Notes: generated from the letters alone by a model not told the origin. Positions 43,714-53,153 are shown, counted from the stretch's first letter. The stretch: 64,000 nucleotides of DNA from Orbaceae bacterium lpD04 (GCA_036251935.1 CP133967.1:2055488-2119487); one strand, 5' to 3'. Numbers and translations are program-made.

Positions 43714-44703
43714 TTATGCAAAGTAACGCCTTAATGAAAAACGCGTAGAATAATAGAGTGTAATATAACAAACAACCAACCACGCAAGTAAAAATATGAT
43801 CGATTTAAATAAAAAGGGTAGCACAATACCTGTGATTATTGACGCACAAACACCAAATAAGACTAACGTAATTGTACTTGCTGTTAATAGATTGGCAATG
43901 GGTAACCAACTGTAAGTTTTGATAATGAATTTTTGGCTAATCTTATATAAAAATAAGTAATTAACAAATACCGATGCTAATACGAAATAAAAAATTTGTT
44001 GGTAATAATCAGTGAGCATATTGTTAATTTCATCGACCGCAAAGAATAGATTGAAATAGATATTCCACACTACGCCGTTGGCAACACAGCAAAAAATAGA
44101 AGCAAAAATAACCGCATACAATTTACGATAATCTTGAACACTTTGATTACTATTTAACTGATTTGTAGGAACAATAAGCTGCCTTGAAGAGGATTGTGTA
44201 ATGCTATCGATTAATGGGATGCTAAAAAATTTCCGACTAAGTTTTACGCTGCAATATAAAATAATAATAGCAGCTACATATGTCCATACATAAGCGATAA
44301 TATCAAACATTGGCGAAACCATTTGATAATAGTTACGATCGTCATAGCTGTTATCAGTAATGCTGGTGTTTATAAAATAAGGTAAAAATAACCTAATAAC
44401 TAAACGATTTAATAAATAAGCTGTCGCGACATAAATAAGCGCAAAAATTATCCCTAATATAATGACGCGCTGTTTATTTTTAGGAATATAAAAATAAAGT
44501 TTATTTTGATAAAAGAACAGACAGCTTAAGATTAAAATAAAGAAAAAAGAGGTCAAATCATTCAATGCTATTCGGCTAACTGAATAAAACATGTGATCAG
44601 GTTCATTTTTAAACGTAGGGTCAAACACTAAAAAAGTGATATGCGCGAGCAATACGACAAAGTAATAACTCGCGGAAAATAAAACCGGTAAGCGATAGAA
44701 CAT
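43714..44703 (-). CDS. Unknown multi-pass membrane protein (329 aa)
   Basis: I recognise no family. About eight membrane segments are visible: residues 9-27, 50-66, 80-103, 135-158, 192-215, 230-252, 270-300 and 303-320. They are joined by short loops, and a longer polar loop with SITQSSSRQLIVPTNQLN lies near 165-190. It starts 8 bases after ybaB with no evident Shine-Dalgarno, so it may be translated by coupling. A terminator follows it. Its insertion into the dnaX-ybaB-recR cluster is the notable point. Confidence 0.75.
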   Translation of the reverse strand: MFYRLPVLFSASYYFVVLLAHITFLVFDPTFKNEPDHMFYSVSRIALNDLTSFFFILILSCLFFYQNKLYFYIPKNKQRVIILGIIFALIYVATAYLLNRLVIRLFLPYFINTSITDNSYDDRNYYQMVSPMFDIIAYVWTYVAAIIILYCSVKLSRKFFSIPLIDSITQSSSRQLIVPTNQLNSNQSVQDYRKLYAVIFASIFCCVANGVVWNIYFNLFFAVDEINNMLTDYYQQIFYFVLASVFVNYLFLYKISQKFIIKTYSWLPIANLLTASTITLVLFGVCASIITGIVLPFLFKSIIFLLAWLVVCYITLYYSTRFSLRRYFA

Positions 44704-44711
44704 TCTATGAC

Positions 44712-45050
44712 TTAAAACGGCATCTTGAAGCCAGGTGGTAATTGCATACCGCCAGTGACTTGTGCCATTTTTTCTTTTTGGGTTTCTTCTAAGCGACGAC
44801 TTGCATCATTATATGCAGCGGCAATAAGGTCTTCTAACATCTCTTTATCATCATCAGTTAATAATGAGGGATCGATCTCAACTCGGCGGCAACTATGAGC
44901 GCCATTAACCGTTATTTTAACCATACCAGCCCCTGATTCGCCGGTCACTTCCAATTTTGCGATATCTTCTTGCACTTGCTGCATACGGGTTTGCATTTGC
45001 TGTGCTTGTTTCATTAAATTACCTAAACCGCCTTTACCACCAGAAAACAT
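44712..45050 (-). CDS. ybaB: Nucleoid-associated protein YbaB/EbfC
   Basis: The 112-residue protein contains the family pattern [40 protein letters not shown] and [14 protein letters not shown], ending [11 protein letters not shown]. It binds DNA as a dimer. GAGGA precedes the ATG, and it lies directly downstream of dnaX, as in enteric bacteria. Confidence 0.97.
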   Translation of the reverse strand: MFSGGKGGLGNLMKQAQQMQTRMQQVQEDIAKLEVTGESGAGMVKITVNGAHSCRRVEIDPSLLTDDDKEMLEDLIAAAYNDASRRLEETQKEKMAQVTGGMQLPPGFKMPF

Positions 45051-45103
45051 GATTAATTCCTCTTTATATTGTCATTATGTTTTGATCTGTTTTTATCGAG
45101 CCA

Positions 45104-47101
45104 TTATACAGGACTAATGCTTTGTTCATCAATTCGTGCTTCAAAAATTTGACAAATCATTGCAATTTTATTGTCTTGTCCAATTCGCTGCTTCGCTTGT
45201 GCTAATTTCATTTGATAGATTTTTTCGCGAACCTCTAAAGGTGTTAAATGTGAAGTATCATCATCTATAATTGCCGTGACTTCACATGAATGCCCGCGAT
45301 AAGACGATATCACTTGAGCTAATCGTTTGATATTATTATCACCGCGTATAAGGTGCGCTAAAGCTGAACGTAAATGCAGTATTAATTTTGTATCACTTTC
45401 TTGCTCTAAGAAAGCGTTAATTGCAATTTGTTTAATCAATGGCGGTAACATTAACTGCTCAATTTCCGCACTCCATGGATCGATTTCTGCTGATTGAACA
45501 ATAAGTTTTTGGATCAACTCAGCTGATTTTTCATGTTCAAATGCTTGTTTAACGGTTTTAGCAGCTAAAAGACTATCATCATTATTGGGCGTAAAATGCT
45601 CACTAAACTGCCATTGATATGTTTCAGCCGTTAGCGCTGATTGCACTACCTCATCAGCCATATCTTTTGTTATATCATTAGGCTGCTGTTGCTGCGCTGA
45701 TAATGACGCCTTAGTTAAGCGTGGGCTGTTGCTGATTATTTCAGGTTGACTCCTTTCAACCTGTTCAGACTTTTTTTTTGTTTTCTCACTCTCAATGACT
45801 TGTTGTCTTGCCGCAAGAATACTTTTCGTCACATCAGAAACATTATCATCAACATTAATTTCGGGCACACTTGATGGCGCAACTGATTCATTTTGTTGTT
45901 CTAACGCTGGTGATTTTTTTTGTAGAGACTTTGGCCCGGCAGTTCGACTTTCAACGTTCGCTGTGGTGTGTGCAGCTGAACTCGCCTCTTTAGGCTCAAT
46001 TGATGAAGGTGCTAATACTTTAGGTATAAAAGCGAGTGCACGTAAAAAACTCATTTCGACACCTATTTTTTTATCTGGTGCAAAAGTAAGCTCTTTTCGT
46101 CCCATCAATAGCATTTGATAAAAAAGCTGAATATCATTAGGCGAAACATGTTGAGCTAAATACCGAATGCGATCTTCATAATCACTATAATCACCTAACG
46201 CAGTCGGTACGATTTGTAATAATGAAATTTGATGCAATAAAGTTAATGTTTCAGTCAATAAATTATCCCAATCAACACCTTGTTTAGCAGCCTCATCAAT
46301 GCGCTGCATTAATTGATTACCCTCACCCTGATACAATGACTCAATAAGCACAAAAGGTACCGCTTTATCAAGTGTGCCAAGCATAACACTAACTGATTGC
46401 TCATCAATTTGCCCATTACCTAATGCGATTGCTTGATCGGTCAAACTTAACGCATCACGCATACTACCATCGGCTGCTTTGGCTAATAATTGAATAGCCC
46501 TATCGTCACTATTAATGTGTTCTGCTTTTAGGATTTTAATCAACTGCTGTTTAATTAAGCTATCATCAAGTGCGCTTAAATGCAGGTGTAAACAACGTGA
46601 TAAAATTGTGACCGGTAATTTTTGTGGATCGGTTGTTGCCAGTAAGAATTTAACATGTTCTGGCGGCTCTTCTAATGTCTTTAGTAAGGCATTAAAACTG
46701 CTACGTGACAGCATATGTACTTCATCGATAAGATAAACTTTAAATCGCCCTTTTGTTGGGAAATACTGAATATTATCAAGAATTTCTCGGGTATCTTCGA
46801 CCTTCGTGCGCGAGGCGGCATCGATTTCTAATAAATCAATAAATCGCCCTTGTTCAATATCTTTACAATTTTCACATTCACCACATGGTGTAGCCGTTAT
46901 TCCTTGCTCACAATTAAGACCTTTTGCCAGTAAACGAGCAATCGATGTTTTGCCCACACCCCGCGTGCCTGAAAACAAATAAGCATGATGGACTCGCCCT
47001 AAAGAAAGCGCATTGGCTAATACGGTTAAAACATGTTGCTGACCAACAACATCCGAAAAAGATTTAGGACGCCATTTTCTTGCTAAAACTTGATAACTCA
47101 T
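45104..47101 (-). CDS. dnaX: DNA polymerase III subunits tau and gamma
   Basis: DnaX is the clamp-loader ATPase. The 665-residue tau form has Walker A GTRGVGKTS (about 45-53), the four-Cys zinc module in CEQGITATPCGECENC (about 64-79), Walker B VYLIDEVHML and the SRC sensor in LSRCLHLH. A low-complexity linker spans about 365-480, and the C-terminal tau region binds DnaB and the polymerase. A slippery A AAA AAG followed by a hairpin around codon 444 should yield the shorter gamma form. First gene of dnaX-ybaB. Confidence 0.98.
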   Translation of the reverse strand: MSYQVLARKWRPKSFSDVVGQQHVLTVLANALSLGRVHHAYLFSGTRGVGKTSIARLLAKGLNCEQGITATPCGECENCKDIEQGRFIDLLEIDAASRTKVEDTREILDNIQYFPTKGRFKVYLIDEVHMLSRSSFNALLKTLEEPPEHVKFLLATTDPQKLPVTILSRCLHLHLSALDDSLIKQQLIKILKAEHINSDDRAIQLLAKAADGSMRDALSLTDQAIALGNGQIDEQSVSVMLGTLDKAVPFVLIESLYQGEGNQLMQRIDEAAKQGVDWDNLLTETLTLLHQISLLQIVPTALGDYSDYEDRIRYLAQHVSPNDIQLFYQMLLMGRKELTFAPDKKIGVEMSFLRALAFIPKVLAPSSIEPKEASSAAHTTANVESRTAGPKSLQKKSPALEQQNESVAPSSVPEINVDDNVSDVTKSILAARQQVIESEKTKKKSEQVERSQPEIISNSPRLTKASLSAQQQQPNDITKDMADEVVQSALTAETYQWQFSEHFTPNNDDSLLAAKTVKQAFEHEKSAELIQKLIVQSAEIDPWSAEIEQLMLPPLIKQIAINAFLEQESDTKLILHLRSALAHLIRGDNNIKRLAQVISSYRGHSCEVTAIIDDDTSHLTPLEVREKIYQMKLAQAKQRIGQDNKIAMICQIFEARIDEQSISPV
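45742..45776 (-). promoter_or_regulatory. Programmed -1 frameshift signal in dnaX
   Basis: On the coding (minus) strand A AAA AAG occupies 45776-45770 in the correct reading frame, inside a run of nine A. Six bases later a perfect 8-bp hairpin CAGGTTGA/TCAACCTG with the loop AAGGAG lies at 45763-45742. After a -1 slip the next codons are GTC TGA, so gamma would end as Val445. E. coli dnaX has the same plan. Confidence 0.9.
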
Positions 47102-47182
47102 ATTTGACTATCACCACAGGTTATAAAATATCGAATTCTTTGCCATTATAACATAAATTTAAACAAGAAATTATTTCCTCTT

Positions 47183-47803
47183 TTAGTTAATTTTTTTATA
47201 AAAAGCAAGTAATACAGCTAAACTAAACATGATAAACGCACAGCAACGATTTAAGCGTCTTAACCCGATGTCTGTTAAATAACGAGCAGCGTGATTACCA
47301 CCGCAAGCATAAATAACCATCACAATTGTATCCACAAAAATGGTTATGATAGCTAACAGACTGTACTGGAAAAATTGCGGTTTTCCTTGATCGATAAATT
47401 GCGGCAAAAAAGCAGTAAAAAAAAGTAACGCTTTAGGATTAGAAATAGCGACAACAAAGGCACGAATCATTGCTTTATAGATCGTTTTATTGGTATTGAG
47501 CTGTAGTTTTTTTATATCAGGTTTATGCCGCCAAAGCTCAATAGTCAGCCAGATTAAATAGAGTGTGCCTAACCATTTTACTAAATTAAATAGCGTCGAA
47601 GATGCTTGCATCATAGCACCAAGCCCAAGTGAAACTGCCGTAATTAAAATAAGATTACCAATATCAGCGCCAATAATGCCCATTAAGATCACAAGATTAT
47701 TTTTACTCGTACCGTTGCTAAGCGCTAATAACATATTTGGTCCAGGGATAATTGATAATGATACGGTAGCTATCAAATAGACCATAATTATAGAGAGTGA
47801 CAT
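47183..47803 (-). CDS. LysE/RhtB-family amino acid exporter
   Basis: The 206-residue inner-membrane protein has the LysE family start VYLIATVSLSIIPGPNMLLALSNG and about six membrane segments, with SNPKALLFFTAFLPQFID as the second typical block. It exports amino acids; which one is unclear. I use the ATG at 47801-47803, which gives a normal family length, rather than the TTG 12 codons upstream. It is divergent from zinT. Confidence 0.88.
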   Translation of the reverse strand: MSLSIIMVYLIATVSLSIIPGPNMLLALSNGTSKNNLVILMGIIGADIGNLILITAVSLGLGAMMQASSTLFNLVKWLGTLYLIWLTIELWRHKPDIKKLQLNTNKTIYKAMIRAFVVAISNPKALLFFTAFLPQFIDQGKPQFFQYSLLAIITIFVDTIVMVIYACGGNHAARYLTDIGLRRLNRCCAFIMFSLAVLLAFYKKIN

Positions 47804-47929
47804 AAATATTTTGTTTAAATAAAGATAAGTATTTATCAATTATAGGCTAGAACGCTTTTTTAAGGTACTCTTTGTCGCCAAATTGATTATAGATAAAGAT
47901 TGATTGTATTATAATTAAACTATTTTATA

Positions 47930-47946
47930 ATGTTACATTATAACAT
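47930..47946 (+). promoter_or_regulatory. Zur-like operator upstream of zinT
   Basis: ATGTTA-CATTA-TAACAT is a palindrome with a 5-base centre and resembles the Zur box core known from enteric znu and zinT genes. It sits 18 bases before the zinT start. Confidence 0.65.
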
Positions 47947-47963
47947 AACATAGGATTAATAAA

Positions 47964-48605
47964 TTGATTAACTTCACTTACATTAAATTAACCATTACAA
48001 GCTTAATATTATTAACCAGCGCGGTTCAGGCTCATACACATAACCATGTTATATCAGAAAAAACATTACGTATAAGCGAAGGCATATTTGACGATAATGA
48101 AGTAAAAGATCGCCCATTATCTGATTGGCAAGGTACTTGGCAATCGCTTAATGACTATTTGATAGCGGGTGATTTGGATCTTGTTATACTTGCTAAAGCT
48201 AAGAAAGACCCAACTAAAAATTTTGCTAATTATAAACAGTATTATCAAAAAGGTTATGCAACTGATGTATTATTTATTGGTATTGAGGGGGAGCAAATAG
48301 ATTTCCATAAAAAAGAGAGCGAAGTATCATGTAAGTACCACTATGATGGTTATAAAATTTTACATTATACCGCCGGCAATAAAGGGGTTCGTTATCTCTT
48401 TTCTTGCCAAGAAAAAGGATCTAATGCGCCAAAATATGTTCAATTGAGTGATCATATAATCGAAGCTACGCCATCAGCCCATTTCCATATTTATATGGGT
48501 AATGAGTCTCATGAAAAACTATTAACTGAAATGGATAATTGGCCTACTTATTACCCCTTATCACAAAATAAAAACGACATTATTAGCGAGATGCTACACC
48601 ATTAA
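47964..48605 (+). CDS. zinT: Periplasmic zinc-binding protein ZinT
   Basis: ZinT is a lipocalin-like periplasmic protein that binds zinc (and cadmium) and helps ZnuA under zinc shortage. The 213-residue protein has a signal peptide ending VQA, then an HTHNH zinc-binding start, the family block LSDWQGTWQSLNDYL and the metal-site histidines in PSAHFHIYMGNESHE. The start codon is TTG, with AGGA 8 bases upstream; no better start is available. A Zur-like box lies just upstream. Confidence 0.92.
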   Translation: MINFTYIKLTITSLILLTSAVQAHTHNHVISEKTLRISEGIFDDNEVKDRPLSDWQGTWQSLNDYLIAGDLDLVILAKAKKDPTKNFANYKQYYQKGYATDVLFIGIEGEQIDFHKKESEVSCKYHYDGYKILHYTAGNKGVRYLFSCQEKGSNAPKYVQLSDHIIEATPSAHFHIYMGNESHEKLLTEMDNWPTYYPLSQNKNDIISEMLHH

Positions 48606-48644
48606 ATTGTTTACTTGCTAAGGTAACTTTTGCTCAAGGCTACT

Positions 48645-49133
48645 TTAGCTAACAATACGTTTTGCTTCTATATAACGTTCTTTCCAATACTTTTCGTTCA
48701 AATTAGAAAATTTGACACCTTTAGAGGTTGATACATGGAGAAAATTACCATTTTTGTAATAAATACCTACATGCATGCCTGTTGTGCCCCGACCCGTTTT
48801 GAAAAAAACTAAATCACCTGCTTTTAATTGAGAAACTGACTCGCCGACTTTAAGCTGGTCCGTTGTCACTCGAGGAATTAACATATTAAGTTTTTGATTA
48901 TAAAAATTATTAACAAATCCCGAACAATCAATACCTTTTAAAGAATTCCCACCATAGCGATAAGGTGTCTTATTCCACACTTGATATTGTTGCTCGATTT
49001 TTTGAATAATTAAAAAATCAGATTTATCATCTGCATATTGTAATGACGCTTGCGAACTGCAGCCACTAAATAACATAATGATTATAGACATTATAAAAAT
49101 TTTCAATTTTTTATTCCAATTCGTTAGCAACAT
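48645..49133 (-). CDS. NlpC/P60 peptidoglycan endopeptidase lipoprotein
   Basis: The 162-residue protein has a lipoprotein signal with lipobox LFSGC, then the C40 peptidase domain with the catalytic Cys in YGGNSLKGIDCSGFV and the His in TGMHVGIYYK. It probably cleaves peptidoglycan stem peptides at the outer membrane, as Spr/NlpC-type enzymes do. I chose the ATG at 49131-49133, with AGAGG about 9 bases upstream; the first ATG of the frame (49160) lies inside the previous gene. The start still overlaps the end of the GTPase gene by 23 bases, which suggests coupling. Confidence 0.88.
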   Translation of the reverse strand: MLLTNWNKKLKIFIMSIIIMLFSGCSSQASLQYADDKSDFLIIQKIEQQYQVWNKTPYRYGGNSLKGIDCSGFVNNFYNQKLNMLIPRVTTDQLKVGESVSQLKAGDLVFFKTGRGTTGMHVGIYYKNGNFLHVSTSKGVKFSNLNEKYWKERYIEAKRIVS

Positions 49134-50472
49134 TTGATAATACCTCTTGACGCTGTGCATCCTCTTTTTTTAGCTTATGACGACCAATTGTAGACCAATT
49201 AGCATGAGCTCGCGCTATTTGTAGCGATTTAGGCAATTTGCCTTTTTTCCATGCACTTTCATCTAATTTAGCTAAAATAATTGGCATACTATTCGCATGC
49301 CCGCGTAAATTTAGGCTCTCTTTTAATTGCAGTAAGCGTAATGATAAAAAACAGATAATCGCATCATCAATTGTCATTTTAGCTCTACCTGACAATTTAT
49401 TTTTGATTCGGTTACCGTAATGTTTTGCCGTCTGAGCAAGCCCACCAATTGCGGCGCCAATTAATGCCGCTGAGCCTAGTGTTATACCGCCAACAGCTAA
49501 ATCAACACCAGCCCCAATTGCAGCACCCGAAAGCACGCCTTTACTTAAATGAATACCCATTAATTTGAGGGCTTCTTTATTAAATAAATCGCTAGCGAAA
49601 CGACCTTGTAAAACAGGAATATTTTCACTACTTTGTTGAGAGATAGAAAATTGATAGAGCGATAATAAATCATTAATTGCTTTTTGCTCTCTTTGGCGCA
49701 CATTATTTTGCATCGTTTTAATCATTTCTTCGATATTATCGTTAGCAATTTCGTTATAGGCTGCAACATCAACAAGGGTTTCAGCTATGACTAACTTAGC
49801 GCGATGATTTCTATCAATGCGCTGTTGTTTAATTTTTTCTTGCCATTGATTAAGAATGTTTTTTGCGGGTTCAATTAGTAATAATAAACTTTGATAAAGG
49901 CGCTGCTCACCTTCAATAGAAGGAAATACGGCATCGAAACTAACAAGAGCATGAATGCCGATGCGCGACAATAATTTTTTCCACTCAGCTTCATAAGGTG
50001 AAGATGACGCGGTATAATTAAAAACCGCTAAAATAGGTTTGTCGCTATACGCTAATGTAGCTAATTCATCATGGTATTTATCTAGAATTGGTTCTCTTAC
50101 ATCTACAACGTAAATTGCCGCATCACTTTTTAGTAGCTGGCGAATCACTTTCGCCTCTTGCTCAAATTTATGTTCTGACTCGGGGCTAGATAAAAATAAG
50201 TTTAGTTTATCAATACCATCAGCTTTAGATTGATACCCATCTAAGCGGTTGATGTAGTCATATAAAGCAATACTATCTTCAAGGCCGGGAGTATCATAAA
50301 AAATAATTTTATAATTATTGTCTAACGAAAATGTTATTGCCTCAACATGCCTTGTACTACCTGGTTTATCGGAAATAGTGCCAAGCCGACTATCTTGCGT
50401 TAATGTTCGCAAAAGTGACGTTTTACCTACATTAGCATGACCGACAATGGCCAAATTAATTTCGCTTAGCAT
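49111..50472 (-). CDS. GTPase with DUF3482-type C-terminus
   Basis: The 453-residue protein has a TrmE/Era-like G domain: P-loop GHANVGKTSLL (residues about 10-20), a G2-like Thr in STRHVEA, and G3 DTPGLED. The usual NKxD is not clear; AVFNYTASS is in its place. The second half contains Gly/Ala-rich hydrophobic segments (GAAIGAGVDLAVGGITLGSA and beyond) that may insert in or touch the membrane, as in DUF3482 proteins. It is encoded right after a DUF2868 membrane protein with overlap, a pairing common in proteobacteria whose function is not established. The start chosen is the ATG two codons in, 6 bases after AGAGG. Confidence 0.82.
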   Translation of the reverse strand: MLSEINLAIVGHANVGKTSLLRTLTQDSRLGTISDKPGSTRHVEAITFSLDNNYKIIFYDTPGLEDSIALYDYINRLDGYQSKADGIDKLNLFLSSPESEHKFEQEAKVIRQLLKSDAAIYVVDVREPILDKYHDELATLAYSDKPILAVFNYTASSSPYEAEWKKLLSRIGIHALVSFDAVFPSIEGEQRLYQSLLLLIEPAKNILNQWQEKIKQQRIDRNHRAKLVIAETLVDVAAYNEIANDNIEEMIKTMQNNVRQREQKAINDLLSLYQFSISQQSSENIPVLQGRFASDLFNKEALKLMGIHLSKGVLSGAAIGAGVDLAVGGITLGSAALIGAAIGGLAQTAKHYGNRIKNKLSGRAKMTIDDAIICFLSLRLLQLKESLNLRGHANSMPIILAKLDESAWKKGKLPKSLQIARAHANWSTIGRHKLKKEDAQRQEVLSNVANELE

Positions 50473-51793
50473 TATCATCCTCTTTAAGTAACCATGCGGT
50501 GTCTGTTTGATGCATTTTTAACTTACTTAAGCTCTCTTGCCAGTTACTAAATTGTCGTCCTTGGTTAATAAACCATAATCGGCAATGCACTGATTTTGTT
50601 GCCAATGATTGAATTAAATTTATTATACCGCGATCAGGTGAACGGTTGGTATCAATAGCAATAAGCAATTTTTCAGCGGGATGCTGCTGTAAAAAATCAA
50701 GCATGGCTTTTCGTTCATTATGACTATTTAAAAAGCCTAAAAATTCAATTTCAGCTGGCGGTAACCAATTTGTTTCAATTTCAATCGCAACCAGCATTTT
50801 ATTTGTTGCAGTACTGTAGATTTGCTTATTTTCAGCATGTAAAACCGAATTATGATGATGTTCTTTATCGACAATGTGTTTTATTGCAACAACGTCTAAA
50901 TCATTAACTAATAATTGATACTGTGGATATTGAAGATTTAAGGTAATACTTTGACAGCCTATTCGCCATTTCAACCAACAAAAAATCAGCAGCACTAACC
51001 GAACGGCAATGCCATATACAATAAAAATACCTAGCAACCAGATAGCCCAAGCCGACCTAATTTCGCCATTACTCATTGCCTGCTCACTAGCACGGATCAT
51101 ATCATTATTTGGTAATGAAAAACCTAATATTGCTGGTAGCTGACCTAAAACATGGGTAACGGTAATAACCGAGTCAGCACTTAGTAAAGTGGTTTGCCAT
51201 TCAAAACTATAATGTTTGGTTGATAATAGTGTCAGCAGTATAATAAATGCTGAAAATAAAATAACAGTCCATAATAAATTAACAACTAAACCAACTAACC
51301 ACCGCAATTGTTTATTAAACAGGCTGATAAATGCAGGTAATACTTGGCTGACAGTTGTCTTTTTTGATAGTTTTTTTGCGATCCATAGCCAGATATGAAT
51401 TAAAAAGCTACCACTTTCATTAGGTAAAAAGATACAAGATATTAGCCATAAGCACAGGGTAACTAGGTGGAGGCCGAGTAGGCACAATAATGCCCAATAT
51501 AAATTGACCGGATTTTGAGCTAAAGCGCTAAATGCAAGACCCGCACCAGTAAATAGTGCAATAATAAATAAAATAAATAATGATAACTTGGCTGAATTTA
51601 ACCATTCTTGTTGGCTTCGTTTTAATCCATGTTGTTCACTAAGAATTTCTGCTCGTGTCATAATACGCTCTGACACGCTTGCTTTAATTGCTCGAGCCTG
51701 ACGGTTTGCATCGTCATCATGAAAACGTCCACTATCCTTTTCGATTAAACGGACTGTCTCGGTTAACCATAATGATTTTAAGTATTGATTCAT
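50456..51793 (-). CDS. DUF2868-type membrane protein
   Basis: The 445-residue protein starts MNQYLKSLWLTETVRLIEKD, with a charged cytoplasmic region containing ARAIKASVSERIMTRAEIL, as in DUF2868. Membrane segments follow at about residues 70-90, 100-125, 170-195 and 255-280, then a soluble C-terminal domain (about 290-445). AGAGAAG precedes the ATG at 51791-51793; an earlier start 12 codons upstream lacks support. It overlaps the DUF3482 GTPase by 17 bases, so the two products are probably partners. Confidence 0.8.
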   Translation of the reverse strand: MNQYLKSLWLTETVRLIEKDSGRFHDDDANRQARAIKASVSERIMTRAEILSEQHGLKRSQQEWLNSAKLSLFILFIIALFTGAGLAFSALAQNPVNLYWALLCLLGLHLVTLCLWLISCIFLPNESGSFLIHIWLWIAKKLSKKTTVSQVLPAFISLFNKQLRWLVGLVVNLLWTVILFSAFIILLTLLSTKHYSFEWQTTLLSADSVITVTHVLGQLPAILGFSLPNNDMIRASEQAMSNGEIRSAWAIWLLGIFIVYGIAVRLVLLIFCWLKWRIGCQSITLNLQYPQYQLLVNDLDVVAIKHIVDKEHHHNSVLHAENKQIYSTATNKMLVAIEIETNWLPPAEIEFLGFLNSHNERKAMLDFLQQHPAEKLLIAIDTNRSPDRGIINLIQSLATKSVHCRLWFINQGRQFSNWQESLSKLKMHQTDTAWLLKEDDNAKRN

Positions 51794-51946
51794 TGCTTCT
51801 CTTTTATTAACAACAATTAACGCTATCAATTTTTTATATTTCGTTATAAGTATTATATAAAAAATGATACATATTATAGCAGTGCATCTAAGCCATTTAT
51901 TTTAACTATAACTAATAATAACTTTATTTTTTAAGGAGATAAACTA

Positions 51947-51971
51947 AAAAAGGGCTTTTATAGCCCTTTTT
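51947..51971. terminator. Terminator after zapB
   Basis: AAAAAGGGCT and AGCCCTTTTT form a perfect 10-bp stem with a 5-base loop. With A and T runs on both sides it can act in both directions. It lies 25 bases past the zapB stop. Confidence 0.88.
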
Positions 51972-51995
51972 AATGATCAGTTATTGTGATTAACT

Positions 51996-52241
51996 CTATT
52001 GAGAAAGCCCACCAATCTTATTTAGCAACGATGTAATACGTTCTTGCCATGCAGATTGTTCTTGTTTCAACTCATCATTTTGCTTACGCAAATTTTGTAC
52101 TTCATCAGATTCTTCGCTAATTAAAAGTTCTAGCTCTTGATTCTTTTGTTGTAACGTGTTGATTTCTTGTTGTAATAGTTGAATAGTATTTACTGTTTGT
52201 TGAATTTTAGTTTCTAACTGGTTAAGTATTTCTAAAGACAT
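51996..52241 (-). CDS. zapB: Cell division protein ZapB
   Basis: The 81-residue protein is almost entirely coiled coil (SLEILNQLETKIQQTVNTIQ, then Gln/Glu/Leu-rich heptads), with WQERITSLLNKI at the end, as in ZapB. ZapB supports the FtsZ ring together with ZapA and MatP. GAGGA precedes the ATG at 52239-52241; the frame's earlier start six codons upstream has no Shine-Dalgarno. It is divergent from tpiA. Confidence 0.9.
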   Translation of the reverse strand: MSLEILNQLETKIQQTVNTIQLLQQEINTLQQKNQELELLISEESDEVQNLRKQNDELKQEQSAWQERITSLLNKIGGLSQ

Positions 52242-52340
52242 ATTGATCCTCAATAGCAATTATTTGTGTATAATGCTGAGCATTATAACGAATTCAAATC
52301 AAATCTACACTCAATTTAAACGTAATTATTGGAGAAAATT

Positions 52341-53105
52341 ATGCGCAAACCTCTCGTGATGGGAAATTGGAAGCTAAACGGCAGTAAAGCAATGGCTTTA
52401 GATTTAGTAACAGGCTTAAAAAAAGAGCTTACTGGTGTTGATGGTTGTGATGTCGCAATTGCCCCGCCAGTTGTATATCTTGACTATGTACAAAAGCTTT
52501 TAGCCGATTCTAATATTATCTTAGGTGCACAAAATGTCGATACTCATCTATCGGGTGCATATACGGGTGATATTTCAGCTCAAATGCTTAAAGAAGTTGG
52601 AGCAACTCACATTATTATCGGCCATTCAGAGCGCCGTACTTATCATAAAGAATGTGATAAATTTATTGCACAGAAATTTGCCATATTAAAGGAAAATGGT
52701 TTAACACCCGTTTTATGTATTGGTGAAACTGAAGCAGAAAATGAAGCAGGTCAAACCCAAGCTGTTTGTGCAAAACAAATTGATGCAGTAATTGATTTAT
52801 TAGGCGTTAAAGCATTTAATAATGCAGTTATTGCTTATGAACCAATTTGGGCTATTGGTACAGGCAAATCAGCAACTCCAGCACAAGCACAAGCTATTCA
52901 CAAATTTATTCGTGATCATATTGCAAAACTTGATGGTGATGTGGCTAAACAAGTTATTATTCAGTACGGTGGTTCTGTTAATGATAAAAATGCAGCAGAA
53001 TTATTTACCCAACCTGATATTGATGGTGCATTAGTTGGTGGTGCGTCACTAAAAGCAGATGCTTTTGCGGTAATTGTCAAAGCAGCAGCTCAAGCTAAGA
53101 AGTAA
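52341..53105 (+). CDS. tpiA: Triose-phosphate isomerase
   Basis: TpiA interconverts dihydroxyacetone phosphate and glyceraldehyde-3-phosphate. The 254-residue protein starts [14 protein letters not shown] (catalytic Lys), has the catalytic His in IIIGHSERR, the catalytic Glu in [12 protein letters not shown] and the phosphate-binding IQYGGSVND and [13 protein letters not shown] lies 6 bases before the ATG at 52341; an in-frame TTG 12 bases upstream overlaps this Shine-Dalgarno and is rejected. Confidence 0.98.
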   Translation: MRKPLVMGNWKLNGSKAMALDLVTGLKKELTGVDGCDVAIAPPVVYLDYVQKLLADSNIILGAQNVDTHLSGAYTGDISAQMLKEVGATHIIIGHSERRTYHKECDKFIAQKFAILKENGLTPVLCIGETEAENEAGQTQAVCAKQIDAVIDLLGVKAFNNAVIAYEPIWAIGTGKSATPAQAQAIHKFIRDHIAKLDGDVAKQVIIQYGGSVNDKNAAELFTQPDIDGALVGGASLKADAFAVIVKAAAQAKK

Positions 53106-53113
53106 TCAAAAAA

Positions 53114-53153
53114 AAATGACTTACTATAATAACGATAAAATAGTAAGTCATTT
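53114..53153 (+). terminator. tpiA terminator
   Basis: AAATGACTTACTAT (53114-53127) pairs perfectly with ATAGTAAGTCATTT (53140-53153) around a 12-base loop. An A run precedes it on the left, so it may also serve the minus-strand gene. Confidence 0.8.

Noticed and set aside
41298-43717. 15-base word TTATGACATAAACTA shared by 41300 and 43700 regions
   Set aside because: It is short and AT-rich, and in one place it is part of a terminator hairpin. Chance or weak similarity is enough to explain it.
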